This document shows positions 1 through 5,761 of a stretch of DNA of 10,951 nt, piece after piece. The stretch's first letter is position 1. Every line of letters starts with the position of its first letter. Origin of the DNA: JBHIEE01 sp046760445 (GTDB taxonomy: Bacteria > Acidobacteriota > Aminicenantia > JdFR-78); contig JBHIEE010000097.1 of NCBI GenBank assembly GCA_046760445.1, forward strand, positions 1 through 10,951, in the 5' to 3' direction. Both the position numbers and the translations under genes were made by a program. The notes beneath the pieces were generated by a model. The model did not search any database, had not been told where the DNA came from, and was given only the letters and a program-made list of their open reading frames with translations.

Positions 1-307
1 GAGTAGTCACCTTTATTCCTAAAATAGAGGAAGCTATCTTTTGATTTCCTCGAGTATAATTCAAAACACGGATAATTAGATTTTTTTCAAAATAGTTGAG
101 AAAATCTTTTAAGGATAAATTAAAACCAGAGAAATTAGCTTGGAGATATAACTTAGCCAATCTTTTTTCTATTATTTCTAATTTTTGAAGGAGAGGTTGA
201 AAATTTAATTTTTCCTTCTTATTATTATAGTTCCTATCTTTTTTAATTTTTTTCCCTAAATTATGCCTTTCCCGAAAAATTTGTTGACTTACATCTAAGT
301 CATTCAT
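1..307 (-). CDS. Fis-type helix-turn-helix DNA-binding protein (partial, C-terminus off the left edge)
   Basis: This gene has no stop within the window; 102 residues are visible. The first 65 or so residues are very basic and charged, with no recognisable domain. Residues about 67-102 look like the start of a Fis/NtrC C-terminal helix-turn-helix: a YFEKNLIIRVL helix, then TRGNQKIASSILGIK. That stretch aligns without gaps to the DNA-binding end of the NtrC-type regulator at 1113-2447, sharing VL, TRGN, A and ILGI. The ATG at 307 is preceded by a good AAGGAG Shine-Dalgarno (315-320) with a 7-nt gap, which fixes the start. It is the third gene of the P1 operon, 24 nt after the DUF2292-like gene. 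Its likely role is DNA binding, perhaps at the same promoters as the activator; that role is inference. The missing C-terminus means extra domains cannot be excluded. Confidence 0.75.
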   Translation of the reverse strand, partial: MNDLDVSQQIFRERHNLGKKIKKDRNYNNKKEKLNFQPLLQKLEIIEKRLAKLYLQANFSGFNLSLKDFLNYFEKNLIIRVLNYTRGNQKIASSILGIKVTT

Positions 308-314
308 AGCTTAA

Positions 315-320
315 CTCCTT
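315..320 (-). promoter_or_regulatory. Shine-Dalgarno site of the Fis-like gene
   Basis: AAGGAG on the minus strand lies 7 nt before the ATG at 307. It identifies that ATG as the start of a gene cut by the window edge. Confidence 0.8.
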
Positions 321-331
321 ATAATATTTTT

Positions 332-541
332 TTATATTTCTTCTGTGTAAGAAAACTTAACTTTTTTCTTAACTTCTTCAGCAATCATGGGCAACCCATC
401 TTGAATTTTGAGTTTTTCTATTTCACCATATTTTATCTTTTCACAGTATTTAATGAAAGAAAACCAAGTGGGATGGATTCTTATTATTTTCCATTTACTA
501 ACATTTCCTTCAGATTTGTTAATATTAGCCGTTTTTTCCAT
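332..541 (-). CDS. Small YezD/DUF2292-like protein, 69 aa
   Basis: This is a 69-residue cytoplasmic protein with no signal peptide or membrane segment. Residues about 29-63 follow the pattern of the small DUF2292 (YezD) family: a short helix, then KYGEIEKLKIQDGLP, then a hydrophobic stretch ending in a basic KKKVKF strand. DUF2292 members typically show an I-R/K-Y/F-G-S/E-V/I core followed by I-Q-D-G, and both are visible here. Their biochemical function is unknown to me. The gene starts 15 nt after the receiver gene and ends 24 nt before the Fis-like gene, so it is probably the middle cistron of the P1 operon. No good Shine-Dalgarno precedes its ATG, which suggests translational coupling. 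The gene is likely real given its position and family pattern. The family assignment comes from motif memory and is moderate. Confidence 0.7.
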   Translation of the reverse strand: MEKTANINKSEGNVSKWKIIRIHPTWFSFIKYCEKIKYGEIEKLKIQDGLPMIAEEVKKKVKFSYTEEI

Positions 542-556
542 ATTTCTTATTTGAGT

Positions 557-967
557 TTAGTAAGACTCTTTATTTAACATATATCCGGACTTATTTTTAA
601 ACTTTTGATTCAGAAGAAAGTCTATTGATTGAATTAATGCATTTAAATCAAGTGGTTTAACAAAAAAATAATCAATGGCTAATTGATTTAAATCTTTAGA
701 AGTTACTAAATCTGGATAAGCAGAAATTAAAATTATTTTTCCTTGGTATCCAGACTCTCTTATTACACTTATCATCTCTAACCCACCCATTTGAGGCAAT
801 TTTAAGTCAGAAATAATTAAATCAGCCTGAACAACTTGAAGTTCTTTAAGTGCCTCATTAGGATTTTCCGTGAGAAAAACATTATAATTTTTGTTTCGTA
901 AAATAAGAGAAAGGGTTTTCCTTATTGACTGATCATCGTCTACTACCATTATTTTTCTTTTCTTCAT
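557..967 (-). CDS. Stand-alone response-regulator receiver protein (136 aa)
   Basis: This is a single CheY-like receiver domain covering residues about 4-122. The acidic pocket is at D10/D11/D12, the phospho-acceptor is D54 in LIISDLKLP, the switch residue is S82 in LISAYPD, and the conserved lysine is K104 in FFVKPLD. A 14-residue polar tail follows and there is no output domain. It must therefore act through a partner: as a phosphate sink, as a phosphorelay intermediate, or by contact with another protein. It is the first gene of the operon under sigma-54 promoter P1, and GGAG (979-982) precedes the ATG at a slightly long distance. The histidine kinase at 2448-3911 is the obvious candidate phosphodonor (inference). 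Shared P2/P3-like control suggests it feeds back on, or branches from, the main two-component pair. Confidence 0.92.
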   Translation of the reverse strand: MKKRKIMVVDDDQSIRKTLSLILRNKNYNVFLTENPNEALKELQVVQADLIISDLKLPQMGGLEMISVIRESGYQGKIILISAYPDLVTSKDLNQLAIDYFFVKPLDLNALIQSIDFLLNQKFKNKSGYMLNKESY

Positions 968-993
968 TTTGTTTTCTTCTCCATTGCATAGTT

Positions 994-1010
994 ATGCATT
1001 TTTTGTGCCA
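994..1010 (-). promoter_or_regulatory. Sigma-54 promoter P1 (-24/-12) for the receiver operon
   Basis: The minus strand reads TGGCAC-AAAAA-ATGCAT. The GG and GC doublets have the exact sigma-54 spacing of the TGGCAC-N5-TTGC consensus, with one mismatch (A for the first T of the -12 element). The predicted transcript start is near 984, leaving a 17-nt leader that holds the GGAG of the receiver gene. It lies in the gap after the NtrC-type gene, so the receiver operon can be transcribed separately. Confidence 0.75.
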
Positions 1011-1094
1011 AATTTAGATAGATTTATTAAGATATTGAAATTAAAGGAGTTAATTAAAGAATGGATTTAATCAATAATTATTTTCTTTACACTA

Positions 1095-1111
1095 ATTAAA
1101 ATTTTTTTACA
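1095..1111 (-). promoter_or_regulatory. Half-degenerate activator site upstream of P1
   Basis: The minus strand reads TGTAAAAAAATTTTAAT. The left half matches the TGTAA arm of the palindromes upstream of P2 and P3, and the right half has decayed. A second TGTAA half-site starts 20 bp closer to the promoter (1087-1091), about two helical turns away. Its centre is about 119 bp upstream of the predicted P1 transcript start. It abuts the stop codon of the NtrC-type gene. This is a weaker call than the P2 and P3 sites. Confidence 0.4.
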
Positions 1112-1112
1112 G

Positions 1113-2447
1113 TTAGATTTTTATATTATACTCTTTTATTTTTTTATCTAAGGTAGGACGAGTGATTCCAAGAATATGGCACGCTCGGCTCTTATTTCCC
1201 CTGGTTGACTTAAGAACATATTCAATATAATCCTTCTCAACCTCTTTAAGAGGAAGTAACTCTTCTCTAAATACGCTTTTTGAACTCAATTCTAAGGGTA
1301 GATTTTCTTCCAGAAGAACATCGGTTTTAGATAAAGTTACAGCCCTGGTTAAGGCATTTTCCAACTCTCTAACATTACCTCTCCAGGAATAATTAATGAG
1401 TCGTTCCATAATTTCAGGAAGAACCTTCCTGACATTTTTATGTAATTCTCGATTGATTTTCTCTAACAAATAGGCAACCAAATCTGGAATATCTTCTTTC
1501 CTTTCTCTTAAAGGAGGAAGAAATATTTCAACTACTTTCAATCTGTAATATAAGTCTTCTCTGAATTTACCTTGCTCTACTAATCCTTTCAAATTTTGAT
1601 TAGTAGCAGTAATCACTCTTGCTTCTGTTTTTAATAACTTCTCTCCTCCTACTTTCATAAAATCTCGGGTTTCAATCACTCTCAATAATTTGGACTGGAG
1701 ATTTGAAGAAATGTCACCTATTTCATCTAAGAACAATGTGCCTTTTCCTGCTATTTCAAACTTACCTCGGGTTTCCTTAACCGCATCAGTGAAGGCACCT
1801 TTGACATGACCAAAAAGTTCACTTTCTAATAAAGTGTCAGGCAAGGCTGAGCAATTAATCACAATAAATGGTTCATCTCTAAATTGACTGTTATAGTGAA
1901 TAGCTTTTGCCACAAGTTCTTTCCCGGTTCCACTTTCTCCCTGAATGAGAATATTTGCCCGACTGTTAGCCACCATACCAATAAGCTTAAATACTTCCCT
2001 CATTTTAGGGGATTTACCAATAATATTATCAATAGTATATTCTTTTTGTTTTTCTTGAATCAAATAACTTACTTTCTCTTCTAATTTTTTTATCTGGAAA
2101 ACTTTCTTAATGGTCAGACTTAATTCTAAATAGTCTATAGGCTTAACAATATACTCAAAAGCACCTAATTTGATTGCTTCCACAGTGGTTTTCATATCAT
2201 CATAGGCAGTCATAACAATAATATAACTATTTTTATCCAGAGTTTTAAGTTTAGTTAAAATCTCCAAGCCATTTATATCTGGTAAGCGGACATCAAGGAG
2301 AGTTAAATCTGGTCTATTCTTTTGAAACTTTCCCAACCCTTCTTTCCCATCTTGAGCTAAAATTACCTCAAATCCTTCTCGAGTCAAATGGGAAGAAAAA
2401 GTTTTTCTGATTAATGGATCATCATCAATGACTAAAATTGATTTCAT
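1113..2447 (-). CDS. NtrC-type sigma-54-dependent response regulator
   Basis: This is a full-length three-domain activator (444 aa). The receiver (about 1-118) has D8/D9/D10, phospho-acceptor D52, T80 and K102. The AAA+ domain (about 140-375) has Walker A GESGTGKE (170-177), a sigma-54 contact loop GAFTDA (217-222), Walker B LFLDEIGD (238-245) and arginine-finger region FREDLYYRL (295-303). The C-terminal Fis-type helix-turn-helix (about 405-440) contains TRGNKSRACHILGITRPT. The contact loop has Asp where the textbook GAFTGA has Gly, a variant I believe recurs in this family. Its ATG follows the kinase stop TGA directly, with GAGG just upstream inside the kinase gene, so the two are translationally coupled. 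It is the likely activator of P1, P2 and P3. That follows from context: the same window holds three sigma-54 promoters with shared palindromic sites. Confidence 0.96.
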   Translation of the reverse strand: MKSILVIDDDPLIRKTFSSHLTREGFEVILAQDGKEGLGKFQKNRPDLTLLDVRLPDINGLEILTKLKTLDKNSYIIVMTAYDDMKTTVEAIKLGAFEYIVKPIDYLELSLTIKKVFQIKKLEEKVSYLIQEKQKEYTIDNIIGKSPKMREVFKLIGMVANSRANILIQGESGTGKELVAKAIHYNSQFRDEPFIVINCSALPDTLLESELFGHVKGAFTDAVKETRGKFEIAGKGTLFLDEIGDISSNLQSKLLRVIETRDFMKVGGEKLLKTEARVITATNQNLKGLVEQGKFREDLYYRLKVVEIFLPPLRERKEDIPDLVAYLLEKINRELHKNVRKVLPEIMERLINYSWRGNVRELENALTRAVTLSKTDVLLEENLPLELSSKSVFREELLPLKEVEKDYIEYVLKSTRGNKSRACHILGITRPTLDKKIKEYNIKI

Positions 2448-3911
2448 TCATTCCTCACAGGGAATAATTATTTCGAATGTAGTTCCTTTTCCAGTCTGAC
2501 TAAAAGCTTTAATTGAACTATTATGCTGATCAATAATCTTCCGCGCATTAGCTAAACCTAAACCCGTCCCCGAAGATTTAGTAGTAAAAAACGGTTCAAA
2601 AATATTTTCTAAATCTTTTTCAGGTATTCCACATCCATTGTCATTTATTATCACTCTAATTTTTTTTGAATTTTTATCTGACAATAAGGAAAGACCAATT
2701 ATTATTTTACCTCCCTCACTGACAGCATCAATTGAATTTAATAAAATATTTAAAAAAACTTGTCTTAATTTATCTCCATCGACAAGGACATGAGGTAAAT
2801 TTGGATGAGATTCTTTCTCTATGATTATCTTCTTTTCATTTATGGCATTAGAAACGATTTTTAAAGACTCTTCCATAATCTGTTCAATCGAAAATCTATC
2901 CAAATTTAGCTGGGAAACTCGAGCAAAATCTAAAATATCTTTAACAATTTTATCTATCTGATTTATTCCTTCTTGAGCAATTTCTAAATGCTCTTTTTCA
3001 ATCTCTTCCAGAAGAGGACTGTCGGCAATTTTTTGAATATTTAATTTAACTGAAGTTAAAGGATTTCTTATCTCATGAGCAATACCAGTAGAAATTCGAC
3101 CAATTGAAGCTAATTTTTCTGCTTGAATTAATTTTTTATTTGTTTCTTCAATTTTTTCCCTGCTCTGGAGAAGCTGAGAACTCATTTTATTAAAATTATG
3201 TGCTAAATCAGAAATCTCATCTCCAGGAGAAATGTCTATTTTATAGGTGTAATCACCTTGAGAAATTCTGATCGTTCCTTCTACTAATTTCTTCAAAGGA
3301 TTAGTAATTCTTCTGGCCAAAAATACCGCACCAATAATTCCCAGAATAATCCCTCCTACTCCCAGGAAAATCAGAATTAATCTTGTTTTTCTTATTTCTT
3401 TATACATATCTTCTAAGGAGAGTCCAATTTTAACTGTTCCCCATTTGCGGGGAGAATTTTTGGCAAAAACTGGAATTTCCACTTCGAGAATTCTTAATAC
3501 TTTATTACTTTTTCCTGGTTTTAAAGTGATAGATTTAAAATAATAATCCTCTGGAGTTATATCTCCTTTTAAGCTACTCTGGAAATATATTTCTTTATAA
3601 TTTCTAATAAATTCATTGGCTACTAAGGGTTTATTCTCTCGATCATAAAAAACAATATAAATTAATTTATCATTAATCTCGTTTTCGATATTCAGTTTTA
3701 TTGCTTCAAGATCCCAGAAAAGAAGAGGTCCTAAATTCAAATTGGCAATATTTTGGGCGATAAGCAATCCTTTATTCTTGGATTCTTCAAAAATAGTTTT
3801 CACCTCTCTCTTTTCAATAAAAAATAGAACCAGACTCACCAGAAATATGATAAGAAAAGTGACATAAATTATGAATCTTGTTCTTAATGAAACTCTCAAT
3901 TTCTCCACCAA
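2448..3911 (-). CDS. Membrane sensor histidine kinase (extracytoplasmic sensor, HAMP, HisKA, HATPase)
   Basis: This is a 487-residue sensor kinase. TM1 is about 13-32, an extracytoplasmic domain of about 140 residues follows (Cache/CHASE8-like by its ANLNLGPLLFWD start), and TM2 is about 177-198. HAMP covers about 199-250. The HisKA domain has the phospho-accepting H279 in STGIAHEIRNPLTS. The HATPase domain has an N-box near N388/N392, DNGCGIP (424-430), FEPFFTTK (438-445) and SGTGLGLA (447-454). It lies between the solute-binding protein gene (1-nt gap upstream) and the NtrC-type regulator (stop directly abutting its start). It is therefore the cognate kinase of that regulator, and possibly takes signal from the binding protein. 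The start is TTG at 3911, or GTG one codon later, with no Shine-Dalgarno; translation probably depends on coupling to the upstream gene. Confidence 0.95.
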   Translation of the reverse strand: MVEKLRVSLRTRFIIYVTFLIIFLVSLVLFFIEKREVKTIFEESKNKGLLIAQNIANLNLGPLLFWDLEAIKLNIENEINDKLIYIVFYDRENKPLVANEFIRNYKEIYFQSSLKGDITPEDYYFKSITLKPGKSNKVLRILEVEIPVFAKNSPRKWGTVKIGLSLEDMYKEIRKTRLILIFLGVGGIILGIIGAVFLARRITNPLKKLVEGTIRISQGDYTYKIDISPGDEISDLAHNFNKMSSQLLQSREKIEETNKKLIQAEKLASIGRISTGIAHEIRNPLTSVKLNIQKIADSPLLEEIEKEHLEIAQEGINQIDKIVKDILDFARVSQLNLDRFSIEQIMEESLKIVSNAINEKKIIIEKESHPNLPHVLVDGDKLRQVFLNILLNSIDAVSEGGKIIIGLSLLSDKNSKKIRVIINDNGCGIPEKDLENIFEPFFTTKSSGTGLGLANARKIIDQHNSSIKAFSQTGKGTTFEIIIPCEE

Positions 3912-3920
3912 ATTATTTGG
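3908..3920. repeat. 13-bp perfect palindrome across the binding-protein stop and kinase start
   Basis: The sequence ccaaattatttgg is a perfect inverted repeat with arms CCAAAT. It spans the TAA stop of the binding-protein gene and the TTG/GTG start of the kinase gene. It is too compact for a stable hairpin loop. It may be a chance palindrome in AT-rich DNA or a translation-coupling element. Confidence 0.3.
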
Positions 3921-5502
3921 CTAACCATATTTCCCTTATATTGAGTGTGCCAAAACCCAAAGGTGAGACTTCGCCTCCTCTAACATAATCCTGAAGAGCA
4001 ACTCTTTGTTGGTAATAAAATAAAGGAATAGCCGGCACTTCTTCTTTCAGGATATCCTCGATCAAGTTAAACATTTCAATTCTCTTTGTCCAGCTTGTTT
4101 CCATCTGGGTCTGTCCGATTAAGGCATCTATTTTTGGATTATTGTACTCGAATAGATTAAAATTTGATTTTGAGTAAAACAAAGGAATAATTATATCATC
4201 AGGTTCAGGAAAATCCATACTTCGACTGACTATTATAATATAAGGATCTTTGTTCTTTTTAATTTCTTCTCGAGATTTATAAGTTTTTAACCTTAATTTT
4301 ATATTCAAAAAATTAAATTGATTTTTCAATTCTCGATAAACCTTCCTGGCAAGAACACGATCAGAAGCACTGCAAAACAAAGTAATAACCAGTGAATCAT
4401 TTTTAACAGGGAATGTTCTGTCGAATAATGTTTTTACTTCTTCAGTATTGTGATTCTCCTCTGTTTCCTTTGGAAAAAAACCGGGTAAATGAGGAGGAAT
4501 ATAGTTATTAGTGATCTGAGGAACAGTATGAATACGATAAAACAATTGAACTAGATTTTTTTTATTAATAATCTGAGAGAAGGCTTTCCTTAATTTTTTA
4601 TTATTGAAAGGAGCACGGCGACAACTAAATCCAAGGAAAGTAAATTTTAATTGGTCAATGCCCACAACTGGATAGTTTCCTTTAAGTAATTTTTCTGAAA
4701 CTACTGGAATTATGTCTATTTCTCCATTTAAAAAATGGTCAAGAGTATAATGAGGGCTGAACTCGATGGCATCCAAGTAAGGTTTCCCAAGAAAATAACT
4801 ATCGTTTCTCTTTAGTCGAACACCAACAATATTTAACCTGGTATCCCGTAACCAGTAGTCAAACTGAAAAGGACCAGTTCCTGAAGGTTTATTAAAAAAA
4901 TCTTTTCCTTCTTTTTTCAATAAATCCTCAGGAAGAATTTTCCAGGTGGGCATTGAAAATAAGTATAAAGCTGGAACAAATGGAGTTTTCCATTCTACTT
5001 CAAAGGCATATTTATCTTTTACCTTCAATCCTGAGACCCCATCAGCTTTTCCAGATAAATATTCCTGGGCACCAACAATTTTAGAAACAAAAAGTTGATG
5101 ATAAGGAGAAGTTGGTTTCAGAGTGAGTATTCTTTTGAAAGAAAAAACAACATCTTCGGCGGTTAACTCTTTTCTATGATGAAATCTCACTCCTTTTCTT
5201 AGATAAAAAGTATACTTTTTGCCGTCAGGCGAGATTTCCCAGTATTCAGCAAGGCAGGGAGTAATGTTTAAATTTTTATCCAGTTGAACAAGACCATCAT
5301 AAAGCTGTTCAGAAATGAAACGGAAAGATTCAGAGCTGGCTGGGTCCAATGATTTGCGAAAAATGTTAGCAAAAGATTTTATTCGAATAGTGCCTCCATA
5401 TCGAGGTTTTGAAAATTGAATATTTTCAGAAAAATTAAAGAGAGAACTAATAAGGGAAAGAGTGAAAAATAATAGTAGAAATCCACGATATTTTGGTCTC
5501 AT
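3913..5502 (-). CDS. Family-5 extracellular solute-binding protein (oligopeptide/DppA-OppA type)
   Basis: This 529-residue protein has the usual length and layout of SBP family 5. An N-terminal signal sequence or anchor (about 1-27) is followed by the RYGGTIRI start of the mature domain. The family signature region covers about 85-125 (AEYWEISPDG, YLRKGVRFHH, LTAEDVVFSFKRI), and PSGTGPF is at 206-212. The hydrophobic segment is not followed by a lipobox cysteine (first Cys at residue 83), so it should be soluble in the periplasm or held by an uncleaved signal anchor. No ABC permease or ATPase gene is nearby. It instead sits 1 nt upstream of the sensor kinase, which favours a role in ligand sensing (inference). 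It is the first gene under sigma-54 promoter P2. The ATG lacks a clear Shine-Dalgarno, but an in-frame TAA two codons upstream excludes a nearby longer start. The substrate cannot be read from sequence. Confidence 0.94.
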   Translation of the reverse strand: MRPKYRGFLLLFFTLSLISSLFNFSENIQFSKPRYGGTIRIKSFANIFRKSLDPASSESFRFISEQLYDGLVQLDKNLNITPCLAEYWEISPDGKKYTFYLRKGVRFHHRKELTAEDVVFSFKRILTLKPTSPYHQLFVSKIVGAQEYLSGKADGVSGLKVKDKYAFEVEWKTPFVPALYLFSMPTWKILPEDLLKKEGKDFFNKPSGTGPFQFDYWLRDTRLNIVGVRLKRNDSYFLGKPYLDAIEFSPHYTLDHFLNGEIDIIPVVSEKLLKGNYPVVGIDQLKFTFLGFSCRRAPFNNKKLRKAFSQIINKKNLVQLFYRIHTVPQITNNYIPPHLPGFFPKETEENHNTEEVKTLFDRTFPVKNDSLVITLFCSASDRVLARKVYRELKNQFNFLNIKLRLKTYKSREEIKKNKDPYIIIVSRSMDFPEPDDIIIPLFYSKSNFNLFEYNNPKIDALIGQTQMETSWTKRIEMFNLIEDILKEEVPAIPLFYYQQRVALQDYVRGGEVSPLGFGTLNIREIWLAK

Positions 5503-5558
5503 TGATTAACAATTATCATTATAAAAGATAAATAAAATGATTGCAATTTCCTCAAATT

Positions 5559-5575
5559 ATGCAAGTTTTATGCCA
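5559..5575 (-). promoter_or_regulatory. Sigma-54 promoter P2 for the binding-protein/kinase/regulator operon
   Basis: The minus strand reads TGGCAT-AAAAC-TTGCAT. This is a near-perfect match to TGGCAC-N5-TTGC with exact spacing; only the last base of the -24 element differs. The predicted start is near 5549, giving a leader of about 47 nt before the ATG at 5502. It implies that the NtrC-type regulator at the end of this operon controls its own synthesis. Confidence 0.82.
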
Positions 5576-5635
5576 GAGAATAGAAATTAATCTTTCGGGT
5601 CTGGACTTACTTTTCTGGTAGGAATAAGGCAAACG

Positions 5636-5652
5636 TGTAAAAATTTCTTACA
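5636..5652. promoter_or_regulatory. 17-bp palindromic activator site upstream of P2
   Basis: The plus strand reads TGTAAAAATTTCTTACA: TGTAA arms, N7 spacer, TTACA, with 7 of 8 symmetric positions paired. Its centre is about 95 bp upstream of the predicted P2 start, a usual distance for an NtrC-family upstream activating sequence. The same arms and spacing occur upstream of P3 at 8122-8138. Confidence 0.65.
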
Positions 5653-5671
5653 ATTTTCCTCGAACGAAAAT
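5653..5671. repeat. Second dyad adjoining the P2 activator site
   Basis: Immediately next to the TGTAA-N7-TTACA site lies ATTTTC-N7-GAAAAT, with one further symmetric pair inside the spacer. It has no clear counterpart at P3. It could be a second, unrelated operator or a chance A/T dyad. Confidence 0.3.
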
Positions 5672-5761
5672 ATTTAACTAAAAATTTCATTTTCTTCCTC
5701 TTGTTTATTTTAAAATTTCAACATTAGAGATCTAACTAAATAGATTAAGAATTTTGATGGA

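Noticed and set aside
965..984. Six-codon leader frame (ATG at 984, TGA overlapping the receiver ATG)
   Set aside because: Its ATG falls at the predicted transcript start, so it would have no ribosome-binding site. Probably chance.
1177..1182. Plus-strand TGGCAC as a fourth sigma-54 promoter
   Set aside because: No GC doublet follows at the required spacing, and it lies inside the NtrC-type gene on the strand without genes.
1884..2084. Plus-strand open frame inside the NtrC-type gene
   Set aside because: It is antisense to the well-conserved AAA+ domain and encodes no recognisable protein.
5724..5746. Terminator hairpin after the hydrolase gene
   Set aside because: The ATCTA/TAGAT stem has five A/T-rich pairs and no T tract.
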